A stretch of DNA of 61,618 nucleotides from a beta proteobacterium AAP51 (GTDB lineage: Bacteria > Pseudomonadota > Gammaproteobacteria > Burkholderiales > Burkholderiaceae_C): the NCBI GenBank assembly GCA_001295905.1, contig LJHT01000034.1, positions 1-61,618 of the forward strand, in the 5' to 3' direction. Both the position numbers and the translations under genes were made by a program. The stretch's first letter is position 1. The number at the start of each line of letters is the position of its first letter. This document shows, piece after piece, positions 8,378 through 19,236 of the stretch. The notes under the pieces were generated by a model. That model worked only from the letters and a program-made list of their open reading frames with translations. It did not search any database and had not been told where the DNA came from.

Positions 8378-10240
8378 TCAGCGCAGCACTTGGAATTCAG
8401 GGGTGGCCAGCACCAGCAGCACGGCGGCGTTGACGCGGTTGCGCCGCGCGCTGTCTATCGCTGCCTGGTTGGTGCCGCCGGTGTTCAGCGCCGGTATGGC
8501 GATGCTGTTCACCGCGGTGACGATCTCGGTCTTCAAGGCGGCGCTGGCGCGGCCCCAGGTCAGTCTTTCGGCCACACGGTCCACCAGCGCCACGGCGTCC
8601 CCGGCCAGCGCGAGCTCGGCCGTGAAGTCGGGGCGGATGTCGCGCCGGTTCAGCGCCACGCCGCCCACGGTGCCGTTGTTCTGGCCCAGGCCGCTGGCGA
8701 CGTTGTCGCGCATGAAGTTCACCCAGGCGGCGACGCTGGTCTCGTGCGCGATCTGCAGCTCGGGCGCCACCAGGTTGGCGGCGGCCGCGGCCGTGCCCGG
8801 TGCCACGTAGCCGGGGCGGTAGAAGTTGAAGACCGAGGGCGAGCGCAGCGGCGTCTGCCCCAGCGAGGTGGCCGGGCTGTCGGTGTTGCCCATGCGCCAG
8901 AAGCCGGTGTCGCTGCTGTGCGGGAAGGCGCGCAGGTAGGTCGCCAGCTTCAGCACCGGCTCGCGCACCTTGCCCGAGCTGTCGCTCACCTGGCGCGCCT
9001 CGGGGTGCATCAGCACCGCCTTCACCACGGCCTTCATGTCGCCGCGCACGCCGCTGCCGTTGTTGGCCCAGGCCTGCGACACCGCGCGGATGTAGGCCGG
9101 GCTCGGGTTGCTGGTGACCAGGCGCTGGATGAGCTGGCGGCCGATGAAGGGGCCCACGTTGGGATGGTTGGCCAGCAGGTCCATGGCCACGCGCAGGCTG
9201 GCGCTGGGGTCGCCCAGCGCCTGCGCCGGGATGGTGGTGCCCAGGAAGGTCTTCACCTCGGTGCTGTGGTACTGCGCGTAGCCCAGCATGGGCTTGAAGC
9301 TGCGGTCGGGGTCGCTGTTGCCGTTGGCCGCGCCTTGCGAGAAGCAGTTGTTGTCGGGCCACTCGGGGCAGCTCCAGCTCCAGCCCGTGAACACGCGCGC
9401 AATGCCGCTGATGTCGGCCGGCGTGTAGGTGTCGATGGCGTTGCCGGCGTTCGTGCGCGCCGTGCCGTCGTCGTTCAGCTCCACCAGGCCGATGCTGAAG
9501 AGCTGCAGCACTTCACGGGCGTAGTTCTCGTCGGGCACGCGCCCGGTGCGGGGGTCGGCCTTCTGGTTGCGCAGGTGCGAGAGGTACACGCCCATCATCG
9601 GGTGGCGCGACACGGTCTCCAGCAGGCTGCGGTAGTTGCCCAGGCCTTCGCTGTTCAGCATGTCGAGCCAGGCCGCCACGGCGCGCGGGTTCTCGCCCAC
9701 CGTGCCGTCGACCATGCTGATGACGAAGATCTGCGACAGCGCATAGGCCACGCGCTGCCGCAGCTGGTCTTCGCCAGTGACGGCCTGCTTCCAGAAGCTC
9801 TCGAAGACCTGGTCCTGGTTGGCCGTCTGCCCGGGCGTGGCCGCGCGGATGGCGGCGTCGCGCGTTTCCCAGTGGGTGCGGTGCACGGGGGTGGCCGGCA
9901 AGGCCAGCTGCTCGTCGATCCACGCCGCATAGCCCACGCTCATCAGGCGGTCGATGCTGGCGTCGGTGGGGCCGAAGCTGGCCTGCGCCAGGAAGCGCGC
10001 GGCCTCGGACCGCGTGGCCGGCCTTTCAACCACGGGCGCCGGCGGCGGCGCGGGAGACACCGGTGCCGGGGCCGGCGCAGGCGAAACGGGGGCCGGGGCC
10101 GGGGCCGGCGAAACCGGTGTGCCGGGCGCGGGCGCAGGCGACACCGGCTCGGCAGGGGTGCCCCCACCGCCACCGCAAGCGGCCATCAAGCTGCTCAGGG
10201 CCAGGGTGGCGAAGGCTCGGCGAAGGTTGTTGTTCAGCAT
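8378..10240 (-). CDS. DUF1800 family predicted lipoprotein
   Basis: About 620 residues. I chose the ATG at 10240-10238 rather than the longer upstream frame because it opens a clean lipoprotein signal: MLNNNLRRAFATLALSSLMAAC, with lipobox LMAAC followed by a poly-Gly stretch. A Pro/Ala-rich linker with repeated PAPAPVSPAP units follows (~residues 28-65), then the DUF1800 region starting ATRSEAARFLAQASFGPT. Motifs typical of the family include VPDENYAREVLQLFSIGL and DISGIARVFTGWSW. It is upstream of and almost contiguous with the DUF1501 gene. Function unknown; envelope location is inferred from the lipobox. Confidence 0.87.
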   Translation of the reverse strand: MLNNNLRRAFATLALSSLMAACGGGGGTPAEPVSPAPAPGTPVSPAPAPAPVSPAPAPAPVSPAPPPAPVVERPATRSEAARFLAQASFGPTDASIDRLMSVGYAAWIDEQLALPATPVHRTHWETRDAAIRAATPGQTANQDQVFESFWKQAVTGEDQLRQRVAYALSQIFVISMVDGTVGENPRAVAAWLDMLNSEGLGNYRSLLETVSRHPMMGVYLSHLRNQKADPRTGRVPDENYAREVLQLFSIGLVELNDDGTARTNAGNAIDTYTPADISGIARVFTGWSWSCPEWPDNNCFSQGAANGNSDPDRSFKPMLGYAQYHSTEVKTFLGTTIPAQALGDPSASLRVAMDLLANHPNVGPFIGRQLIQRLVTSNPSPAYIRAVSQAWANNGSGVRGDMKAVVKAVLMHPEARQVSDSSGKVREPVLKLATYLRAFPHSSDTGFWRMGNTDSPATSLGQTPLRSPSVFNFYRPGYVAPGTAAAAANLVAPELQIAHETSVAAWVNFMRDNVASGLGQNNGTVGGVALNRRDIRPDFTAELALAGDAVALVDRVAERLTWGRASAALKTEIVTAVNSIAIPALNTGGTNQAAIDSARRNRVNAAVLLVLATPEFQVLR

Positions 10241-10518
10241 GGCAGAGGCGGGCTGGGCACGGCGTGCCCTCGACTTCCGCATTCTCGGCAGCCGCGGCGC
10301 GAACTTGTGCCAAATGCTCGGCAGCTGGCACAGCCCTTACGGATGGACGCGCTTTGTGACGACCACCGCGCCCGGCGGGGCTGGGGCGGGCAGAAAGGCG
10401 CACCTTCTGGCCTCAGCTTCGACGATGGGATGACGATAGCCCCACATAGAGTAGGTATTTTTGGTCGGCCGCAGGACGAGGGCTGACGCCAACCCAGCCG
10501 CAAGACTCGGAGCACCCC

Positions 10519-12366
10519 ATGCAGAGCTTTCACCGCCTCAAACTCAGCGTTCGGCTGAGCCTGGTGTTCGGCGTGATCATCGCCATCTTCGCTGCCGCCG
10601 TGGCGGTGGCCCTGTACAAGACCACCCAGCTGGCCGAGACCGAACGCTGGAACGCGCACACCCACAAGGTGATGAAGCTGGCCCAGGAGAACCTGGGCGC
10701 CATGCTGAACATGGAAACCGGCGCTCGCGGCTTCCTGCTTGCGGGCGCCGAAGGCCACCTCGAGCCCTGGAAGCAGGGCGTCGCCGACTTCGACCGCACC
10801 TGGCAGGCCGCCAAGGAACTGACGGCCGACAACCTCAGCCAGCAGAAGCGCCTGGATGAGATGAAGAAGCGCCACGACGAGTTCGAGGCGGTGGGCGAAA
10901 GCCTGATCCAGAAGCGCCGTGCCGTGAAGCCCGGCGACGGCAGCATGGACGGCCTGCTGGCCGAGTTCGGCAAAGGCGCCGACAAGGCCGCGATGGACGC
11001 CTTCCGCGCCCTGAACCAGGCCTTCTACGACGCCGAGGCCGAACTGCTGGTGACACGCGCCAAGGCGGCGGAAGACGGCCGCAGCACGATGGTGTGGACG
11101 CTGGCCATCGGCCTGGCGCTGGCGCTGCTGGTGGCCGGCGGACTGGGCCTGGTGCTGGCGCGTTCGGTGCTGGGCCAGTTGGGCGGCGAACCCGACCAGG
11201 CCGCTGCGGTGGCCCAGGCCATCGCCGAAGGCGACCTGGGCACGCCCGTGACGGTGAAACCCGGCGACACCGGCAGCCTGCTGGCGAACATGGCCGTGAT
11301 GCAGCGCGACCTGGCCCGCGTGGTGGGAGAAGTGCGCCAGAACGCCGAGAGCGTGGCCACCGCCAGCGCACAGATTGCGCAAGGCAACCAGGACCTCAGC
11401 GGCCGCACCGAACAGCAGGCCAGCGCACTGCAGCAGACGGCCGCCACGATGGAAGAGCTGGGCACCACGGTGCGCGGCAATGCCGACAGCGCGCGCCAGG
11501 CCAACCAGCTGGCCCAGAACGCATCGACCGTGGCCGCCCAGGGCGGGCAGGTGGTCGACAAGGTGGTGGCCACCATGCAGGGCATCAACGAAAGCTCGCG
11601 CAAGATCGGCGACATCATCGGCACCATCGACGGCATCGCCTTCCAGACCAACATCCTGGCGCTGAACGCGGCGGTGGAGGCAGCCCGGGCCGGTGAACAG
11701 GGCCGCGGCTTCGCCGTGGTGGCCGCCGAGGTGCGCAGCCTGGCGCAGCGCAGCGCCGAAGCCGCCAAGGAGATCAAGAGCCTCATCGGCCGCAGCGTCG
11801 AGCAGGTGGAGCAGGGCACCACACTGGTGGACGAAGCCGGCAAGACGATGAGCGAGATCGTCAGCTCCATCCAGCGCGTGAGCGACATCGTGGCCGAGAT
11901 CAGCGCCGCCAGCACCGAGCAGAGCAACGGCGTGGCCCAGGTCGGCCAGGCCGTGACGCAGATGGACCAGGCCACGCAGCAGAACGCCGCGCTGGTGGAA
12001 GAGAGCGCCGCCGCCGCGCAGAGCATGCGCCAGCAGGCCGAACAGCTGGTGCGTGCCGTCTCGGTGTTCAGGCTGTCGCGGCACGGCACCGCGGCCGCCA
12101 ACAGCGCCTTGGTGGGCGCGGTGTCGCACACGGCCCCTGCCCCGGGGCACGCGCCGGTGCGTACCCCTGTGGGGGTGGAACGCCGCAGCCCCGCCCGGGC
12201 GAAGAACGTGGCGCGGCCCGACTTCAAGGCCAAGGCCGCGACCGCCAAGCCGGCAGCGGCGGCGCCGGCCTCTGTATCTGCATCTGCATCTGCATCTGCA
12301 TCTGCATCTGCACCCGCACCCGTCGCTGCCGCCACCGGCACCGACGGCGACTGGGCGACCTTCTGA
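10519..12366 (+). CDS. methyl-accepting chemotaxis protein with CHASE3-like sensor and C-terminal WxxF tail
   Basis: 615 residues. TM1 is ~10-32, a four-helix CHASE3-like periplasmic sensor ~38-185 ([14 protein letters not shown] is characteristic), TM2 ~193-218, HAMP ~215-270, then the cytoplasmic signalling domain. The signalling tip is intact ([20 protein letters not shown], then [18 protein letters not shown]). The ligand is unknown. A ~90-residue Ala/Pro/Ser-rich tail follows and includes a hexanucleotide-encoded SASASA run. The last five residues are DWATF, resembling the NWETF pentapeptide that tethers CheR/CheB. No che genes are nearby, so it is an orphan receptor. It converges on metH. 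Confidence 0.92.
   Translation: MQSFHRLKLSVRLSLVFGVIIAIFAAAVAVALYKTTQLAETERWNAHTHKVMKLAQENLGAMLNMETGARGFLLAGAEGHLEPWKQGVADFDRTWQAAKELTADNLSQQKRLDEMKKRHDEFEAVGESLIQKRRAVKPGDGSMDGLLAEFGKGADKAAMDAFRALNQAFYDAEAELLVTRAKAAEDGRSTMVWTLAIGLALALLVAGGLGLVLARSVLGQLGGEPDQAAAVAQAIAEGDLGTPVTVKPGDTGSLLANMAVMQRDLARVVGEVRQNAESVATASAQIAQGNQDLSGRTEQQASALQQTAATMEELGTTVRGNADSARQANQLAQNASTVAAQGGQVVDKVVATMQGINESSRKIGDIIGTIDGIAFQTNILALNAAVEAARAGEQGRGFAVVAAEVRSLAQRSAEAAKEIKSLIGRSVEQVEQGTTLVDEAGKTMSEIVSSIQRVSDIVAEISAASTEQSNGVAQVGQAVTQMDQATQQNAALVEESAAAAQSMRQQAEQLVRAVSVFRLSRHGTAAANSALVGAVSHTAPAPGHAPVRTPVGVERRSPARAKNVARPDFKAKAATAKPAAAAPASVSASASASASASAPAPVAAATGTDGDWATF
12271..12312 (+). repeat. in-frame hexanucleotide repeat (TCTGCA)7 in chemoreceptor tail
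   Basis: Seven consecutive 6-bp units, the first being TCTGTA and the rest TCTGCA. They encode alternating Ser-Val/Ser-Ala. Because the unit is a multiple of three, slippage would change linker length without a frameshift. Confidence 0.95.
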
Positions 12367-12419
12367 AACTCAGCCGGCGGACCTGCCCGCACCCGTGAGC
12401 ACGGGCCGGGCCGGGCCCG

Positions 12420-15173
<2,754 letters not shown>

Positions 15174-15178
15174 GTCAT

Positions 15179-15206
15179 CTCACTCCAGAATTCGTCAGGG
15201 AGTGAG
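15179..15206 (-). promoter_or_regulatory. metH ribosome-binding-site hairpin (riboswitch expression platform)
   Basis: GGAGTGAG (15186-15179), containing the metH Shine-Dalgarno, is perfectly complementary to CTCACTCC (15206-15199) across a 12-nt loop. The upstream strand overlaps GCGCTC (15209-15204), which the aptamer needs for its pseudoknot. SAH binding should therefore compete with the hairpin and free the RBS. The pairing is seen directly; the switching is inferred. Confidence 0.75.
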
Positions 15207-15340
15207 CGCCGTTGCCGCCGGCCGGCAGCCGGCAGTGGGGCCGGGCAGGCAGGTCCCCGAGCCTGGCAGCAGGGCCTGACCTCAAGACCGTTTGGCCTCA
15301 AGACCGTTTGGCCTGCCGTCGCAACGCTCCTCGGGAGAGC
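15199..15340 (-). promoter_or_regulatory. S-adenosylhomocysteine (SAH) riboswitch, metH leader
   Basis: Read on the minus strand, the leader has the conserved SAH-riboswitch core CCCGAGGAGCGTTGCGAC, from 15335 downward, and the distal CCAGGCTCGGGG, ending near 15255. P1 pairs 15330-15335 with 15256-15261 (CCCGAG/CTCGGG). P2 is extended by GGCAGG/CCTGCTGCC. A GC-rich P4-like hairpin precedes GCGCTC (15204-15209), which can pair with GAGCG of the core as the pseudoknot. A TAAAAT at 15351-15346 could be the -10, placing the start just 5' of the aptamer. Family knowledge: SAH binding turns on metH/ahcY-type genes. No B12-box was seen, so a cobalamin riboswitch is unlikely. Confidence 0.85.
15280..15311 (-). 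repeat. perfect 16-bp tandem duplication inside the SAH riboswitch
   Basis: CCTCAAGACCGTTTGG (plus strand) occurs at 15280-15295 and again at 15296-15311, with no mismatch and no gap. It lies in the loop beyond the P2 stem, outside the conserved core. Confidence 0.97.
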
Positions 15341-15383
15341 CCCACATTTTAGGGCCGGGGCCCCGCGCTGCACGGGCCGCGGG

Positions 15384-17309
15384 CTAACGGCTGTGTGAAG
15401 TCAGGCGCGACAAGGGCCCCGAGGTGCTGATGCCCGGCCCGGCACGCCGCGCCGTGGGCAGCACGGCATTGGCGGGCGCTTCGTCCAGGTCCACCCCCGC
15501 TGCCGCGGCCACGTTGGGCAGTGCGGCCACGCTTTCGGCGCCGCGCCGCATGGCCAGGCCCACGGCCAGGATGTCGATCACCAGCAGGTGCAGGATGCGG
15601 CTGACCATGGGCACGTGCGTGGCCACGTCTTCCACGTGGTCGACGATCAAGGCCACGTCGGCCTTGCGCGCCAGCGGGCTCTGGCTGGCGGTGATGGCCA
15701 GCACCGGCACGCCGCGCGCGTGGGCAGCCTCGCACACGGCCAGCAGGTCGTCGACGCGGCCGCTGCTGCTGATGATGACCACCACGTCGCTGGGCCGCAG
15801 CACCTGGGCGGCCAGCAGTTGCAGGCGGGGGTCGGTGAAGCTGGCGCTGGGCACGCCGAAGCGCAGGAACTTGAACTGCGCGTCGTCGGCCACCACGCCG
15901 TAGTGGCCCACGGCATAGAACTCGATGCGCTCGGCCGCGGCCAGCAGGTCGATGGCGCGCACGAGCGTGTCGCGGTTGAGCTGCTCGCGCACCTGCAGGA
16001 TGGCGCTGGCGGTGTTGCCCAGCACCTTCACGCCGAGCTCCAGCACCGAGTCGGAACCCGTCACCTGCGTGTGCGTGAGGGGGATGGTGGCCGACAGGCC
16101 CGAGGCCAGGCGCAGCTTGAAGTCACTCAGGCCCTCGCAGCCCAGGCTGCGGCAGAAGCGGATGACCGTGGGCTGGCTCACCTGCGCGGCCTTGGCGATC
16201 TCGGCGATGGGGTCGTTCAGCGCCGAGCGCGGGTGCGCCAGCACGTGGTCGGCCACGCGCTTCTCGGCCGGGGTGAGGCTTTCGCGCGCACGCTGGATCT
16301 GGCCCAGGATGGCCGAGCCCTGGTCGCTCTTCAGCGAACGCAGCTGCGCCGCCAGGATGGCGGCCACGCCGTCGAAGGTGGCATGTTCGGCCGTGACCAC
16401 GAAGGTGGGAATGACCTTCACGTAGTCGCTGAAGCGGCCCTTGTCCTCGAAGCGCGCGCGGAAGGGGCTGCGGTCGAAATACTCGCCCAGGCGCGGCACG
16501 ATGCCGCCGCCGATGTACACGCCACCCAGGGCGCCCAGCGTCACGGCCAGGTTGCCCGCGGCCGTGCCCAGGATGCTGCAGAAGGCCTGCAGCGTTTCTT
16601 CGCACAGCGGGTCGGCGTGGTCGAGCGCGCGGCGCGTGATCTCGGGCGCCGACAGCGGCTCGGCCTCCAGCCCCGAACGCAGGCTGAGCGCGCGGTGGAT
16701 GAGCTCCAGCCCCGGGCCCGAGAGCAGGCGCTCGAAGGACAGGTGCGAATACAGCGTCATGCCGTAGCGCAGGATGGCGATCTCGCGTTCGTCGCGCGGT
16801 GCGAAGTTGGTGTGGCCACCTTCGGTGCCCAGCGCCACGTAACCATCGTCCAGCGGAATGAGGCCGCTCACGCCCAGGCCGCTGCCGGCGCCGATGACGC
16901 CGATGACGCTGTTCTCGCGCGCCAGCCCGCCGCCCACCTGGCGGCGCTGGCCCGGGGCCAGGCGCGGCAGCGCCATGGCCAGCGCGGTGAAGTCGTTCAC
17001 CACCACCAGCGTGGACAGGCCCAGCCGCTGGCGCATCTGCTCGATGCTGAACTGCCAGTGGTAGTTGGTCATGCGCACTTCATCGCCTTCCACCGGGTTG
17101 GCGATGGCGATGGCGGCGTGCTCCACGGTGGCGGCCAGCCCCCCGGGCAGGCCGTGCAGGTAGCTCGTGACGGCGGCGTGGAAATCGGCGTGGTCGGCGC
17201 ACAGCAGCGAGGCCGTGTGCGCCATGCGCCCGGGGGCCACCTGCAGCGTGAAGCGGGCGTAGGTGCCGCCGATGTCGGCAAGCAGGCGCGGGCTGTGGGT
17301 GGGCGTCAT
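15384..17309 (-). CDS. glk-hexR: bifunctional glucokinase / HexR-type RpiR-family transcriptional regulator
   Basis: 641 residues from the ATG at 17309-17307; the much longer open frame upstream is a shadow. Residues ~1-322 are a glucokinase: phosphate-binding ADIGGTYARF at 11-20, NDFTALAMALP, a GAGSGLG loop and GGVYIGGGIVPR. Residues ~330-405 are an RpiR helix-turn-helix (SQPTVIRFCRSLG) and ~440-590 a SIS sugar-phosphate domain (VIISSSGRVDD). In known HexR proteins the SIS domain binds KDPG and releases DNA. The fusion is characteristic of Burkholderiales. It is divergent from a second glk with two HexR-like operators between them, so autoregulation is likely. It should link phosphorylation of glucose to control of sugar genes. 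Confidence 0.93.
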   Translation of the reverse strand: MTPTHSPRLLADIGGTYARFTLQVAPGRMAHTASLLCADHADFHAAVTSYLHGLPGGLAATVEHAAIAIANPVEGDEVRMTNYHWQFSIEQMRQRLGLSTLVVVNDFTALAMALPRLAPGQRRQVGGGLARENSVIGVIGAGSGLGVSGLIPLDDGYVALGTEGGHTNFAPRDEREIAILRYGMTLYSHLSFERLLSGPGLELIHRALSLRSGLEAEPLSAPEITRRALDHADPLCEETLQAFCSILGTAAGNLAVTLGALGGVYIGGGIVPRLGEYFDRSPFRARFEDKGRFSDYVKVIPTFVVTAEHATFDGVAAILAAQLRSLKSDQGSAILGQIQRARESLTPAEKRVADHVLAHPRSALNDPIAEIAKAAQVSQPTVIRFCRSLGCEGLSDFKLRLASGLSATIPLTHTQVTGSDSVLELGVKVLGNTASAILQVREQLNRDTLVRAIDLLAAAERIEFYAVGHYGVVADDAQFKFLRFGVPSASFTDPRLQLLAAQVLRPSDVVVIISSSGRVDDLLAVCEAAHARGVPVLAITASQSPLARKADVALIVDHVEDVATHVPMVSRILHLLVIDILAVGLAMRRGAESVAALPNVAAAAGVDLDEAPANAVLPTARRAGPGISTSGPLSRLTSHSR

Positions 17310-17426
17310 GGGCAGCAGGGGTGGCAGGCGGAACAGCGGGCCCGAAGGAGCTTCCCGCGTGGCCGGCACGCATTGTGCGTGACAGTTCGCAGGGCCCGTA
17401 TGCGGGTTAGGCCGGCCACCACAGCC

Positions 17427-17441
17427 TGTAGCTTGCCTACA
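17427..17441. promoter_or_regulatory. HexR-like operator, perfect TGTAG-CTTGC-CTACA palindrome
   Basis: It lies in the divergent promoter region, 118 nt from the glk-hexR start and 148 nt from the glk start. The dyad extends one base each side (CTGTAG...CTACAG). It matches the remembered HexR consensus TGTARTWWWAYTACA in both outer arms; the central five bases are GC-richer. Confidence 0.7.
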
Positions 17442-17514
17442 GCTCTGGCAGGCGCCGCGCCCTAGCGCGAAAAGAGGCTTGCCAGGCAGGGTGTTAGAAC
17501 CCTTGTTGAGGCGA

Positions 17515-17529
17515 TGTAGTTTTGTTACC
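17515..17529. promoter_or_regulatory. HexR-like operator, degenerate TGTAG-TTTTG-TTACC
   Basis: It lies 60 nt upstream of the glk start. The left arm and centre (TGTAGTTTT) match the HexR consensus closely; the right arm has TTACC instead of YTACA. It shares the extended GCGATGTAGTTTT with the site before pulA. Confidence 0.5.
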
Positions 17530-17588
17530 GTGCCAGCGTCTGCCCAGAACTGCTGCGGTGTTGTCAGCCGTTGAATCCTGCGCCCGCC

Positions 17589-18674
17589 ATGCTTGCAAGC
17601 GAAGTTTCCGTCTGCCCCCTGAACAGCCCTGCCGGGCTTCCCGATGCCGCGGCCGCGCCGGCCGGCCTGGCCGGCCCTTGGCTGGTGGCCGACATCGGCG
17701 GCACCAACGCACGCTTCGGCTGGGTGCCTGAGGGCTCCACCGCCGTGAGCCACGTGGCCACCCTGCCCGCCGCCGGCCATCCCGGCCCGGCCGACGCCGC
17801 GCGGGCCTACCTGGCCTCGCTGGCCCAGACCCTGGGCGCCGGCTACCGGCCGCCGCGCGCGGCGGCCTTCGCCGTGGCCACGGCGGTCGGCGCCGACCAC
17901 ATCGCCTTCACCAACAGCGGCTGGGCGTTTTCGCGCCGCGAGGCGCAGCAGGTGCTGGGCCTGGACGAACTGCTCTTGCTGAACGACTTCGAGGCGCTGG
18001 CGCTGTCGCTGCCGCGCCTGCAGCCGCATCAGGTGCGGGCCTGGCCCGCGCCCGAAGCCGACGCGCACCCGGCCGCCGCCGGCCCTGCGCAGGCGCTGGC
18101 CGTCATCGGCCCCGGCACGGGCCTGGGCGTGGCGGGCCTGGTGCCGGCGGGCGCCGGCCATTGGGTCGCGGTGCCCGGCGAAGGCGGGCACGCCACCTTG
18201 TCGGCCGCCGATGATTTCGACGCCGCCCTGCTGGCGGCTGTGCGGCGCGAGCACGCGCACGTGTCGGCCGAACGGCTGCTCTCGGGCATCGGGCTGCCGG
18301 TGCTGCATGGCGCCGTGGCCGCCGTGCTGGGGCAGCCGGCCGCGGCGCTGGCGGCCGAGCAGATCGTCGAACGCGGCCTGAACGGCAGTTGCGCCGTCTG
18401 CAGCCACACGCTGGACGCCTTCTGCGCGCTGCTGGGCAGTTTCGCCGGCAACGTGGCGCTGGTGATGGGCGCGCGCGGCGGCGTCTACATCGGCGGCGGC
18501 ATCGTGCCGCGGCTGGGCGAACGCTTCTTCCAGAGCCCCTTCCGCCAACGCTTCGAGGCCAAGGGCCGCTTCCAGGCCTACCTGGGCGCCATCCCCACGC
18601 TGCTGATCACCGACACACTGGCGGCGCTGAACGGCGGCGTGCAAGCCCTGGTGCAGCAGCAGCGCCGCGGCTGA
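17589..18674 (+). CDS. glk: glucokinase (stand-alone)
   Basis: 361 residues from the ATG at 17589; a TTG six codons earlier is less likely. It phosphorylates glucose released in the cytoplasm by MalQ. Visible motifs: ADIGGTNARFGW (~36-47), LLNDFEALALSLP, IGPGTGLGVAGL, EGGHATL, and GGVYIGGGIVPRLGERF near the C-terminus. The C-terminal half closely parallels the glucokinase half of the divergent glk-hexR protein, which suggests a local duplication. An unusual ~35-residue Ala/Pro-rich N-terminal extension precedes the fold. An 11-bp hairpin starts 8 nt after the stop. Confidence 0.9.
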   Translation: MLASEVSVCPLNSPAGLPDAAAAPAGLAGPWLVADIGGTNARFGWVPEGSTAVSHVATLPAAGHPGPADAARAYLASLAQTLGAGYRPPRAAAFAVATAVGADHIAFTNSGWAFSRREAQQVLGLDELLLLNDFEALALSLPRLQPHQVRAWPAPEADAHPAAAGPAQALAVIGPGTGLGVAGLVPAGAGHWVAVPGEGGHATLSAADDFDAALLAAVRREHAHVSAERLLSGIGLPVLHGAVAAVLGQPAAALAAEQIVERGLNGSCAVCSHTLDAFCALLGSFAGNVALVMGARGGVYIGGGIVPRLGERFFQSPFRQRFEAKGRFQAYLGAIPTLLITDTLAALNGGVQALVQQQRRG

Positions 18675-18681
18675 GCCCGCG

Positions 18682-18707
18682 CGTGCAAGGCCGGAAGGCC
18701 TTGCACG
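18682..18707 (+). terminator. hairpin after glk; contains a dispersed 12-mer
   Basis: CGTGCAAGGCC and its exact reverse complement are separated by the tetraloop GGAA: an 11-bp perfect stem beginning 8 nt after the glk stop. There is no U-tract, so intrinsic termination is uncertain. CGTGCAAGGCCG recurs just after two other stop codons (26754, 52603). Confidence 0.5.
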
Positions 18708-18919
18708 GCTGGCGAAGGCCTCGCAGCCTCGGGTTTCCCCCAGGGCTTTCCCCTCACAAATTTGCGGTCAACGTGTCAACGCCTCAGGACGCGATGCGTT
18801 GTGAGGCGGGCAGGCCACCGTGCGGAACATCAACGCCGGCAGGTCAGCCCCTCGGCGCCCCGGAATGATTCGGGCTGACGAGCCTTGCTGAGACCCCCTT
18901 TTTTCCACGAGAGAGAACC

Positions 18920-19093
18920 ATGACCAAGTTCCTGAGCATGATCGCCCTGGCTGCCTTCGCCTTCAACGCCCAAGCCGGCGCCCACGCCGGCAAGGCCGAC
19001 GCCCCCAAGCCGGCCGCCAGCGCCGCCAAGAAGGCCGACATGAAGAAGGACGACGCCAAGCCGGCCCCGAAGAAGGAAGAGCCGAAGAAGTAA
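18920..19093 (+). CDS. small secreted Lys/Ala-rich peptide
   Basis: 57 residues, not recognised as a named family. GAGAGAA lies just upstream of the ATG as RBS. Residues 1-~18 form a short signal peptide (MTKFLSMIALAAFAFNAQA). The mature part is almost entirely Lys, Ala, Asp, Pro and Glu (PKPAASAAKKADMKKDD, then PAPKKEEPKK), so it is predicted to be disordered and highly basic. A strong Rho-independent terminator follows within 31 nt, so it is a discrete transcription unit between glk and the TonB receptor. It resembles low-complexity secreted proteins loosely grouped with acid-shock-like peptides; function unknown. Confidence 0.75.
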   Translation: MTKFLSMIALAAFAFNAQAGAHAGKADAPKPAASAAKKADMKKDDAKPAPKKEEPKK

Positions 19094-19123
19094 TTCCCTC
19101 GGCCGCTCGTCGGCCGTTGGTTC

Positions 19124-19162
19124 ACAGGGGCGGAAGCGCAAGCTTCCGCCCCTGTTGTTTTT
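19124..19162 (+). terminator. Rho-independent terminator
   Basis: A 14-bp perfect stem (ACAGGGGCGGAAGC with its complement), GCAA loop, then TGTTTTT. It terminates the small basic peptide gene and insulates the TonB receptor promoter. Confidence 0.93.
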
Positions 19163-19221
19163 CCGGGGCTCATTGCGGGCAGCCCGGGCACCTCAACAAT
19201 CAAATCGTTGCTTTTTCGCAA

Positions 19222-19236
19222 TGTAGTTCCGCTACA
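19222..19236. promoter_or_regulatory. HexR-like operator, perfect TGTAG-TTCCG-CTACA palindrome
   Basis: It is upstream of the TonB-dependent receptor (start 19502). A weak candidate promoter overlaps it: TTGCTT at 19208-19213, a 17-nt spacer, then GCTACA; binding would then block the -10. The long leader (~260 nt) shows no other feature I can name. Confidence 0.7.

Noticed and set aside
15179..15340. Cobalamin riboswitch before metH
   Set aside because: No B12-box was found, and the conserved pieces match the SAH riboswitch core.
17310..18644. N-terminal extension of the glk-hexR frame to 18644
   Set aside because: It runs antisense through the second glk and its composition is shadow-like; the ATG at 17309 starts the glucokinase fold directly.
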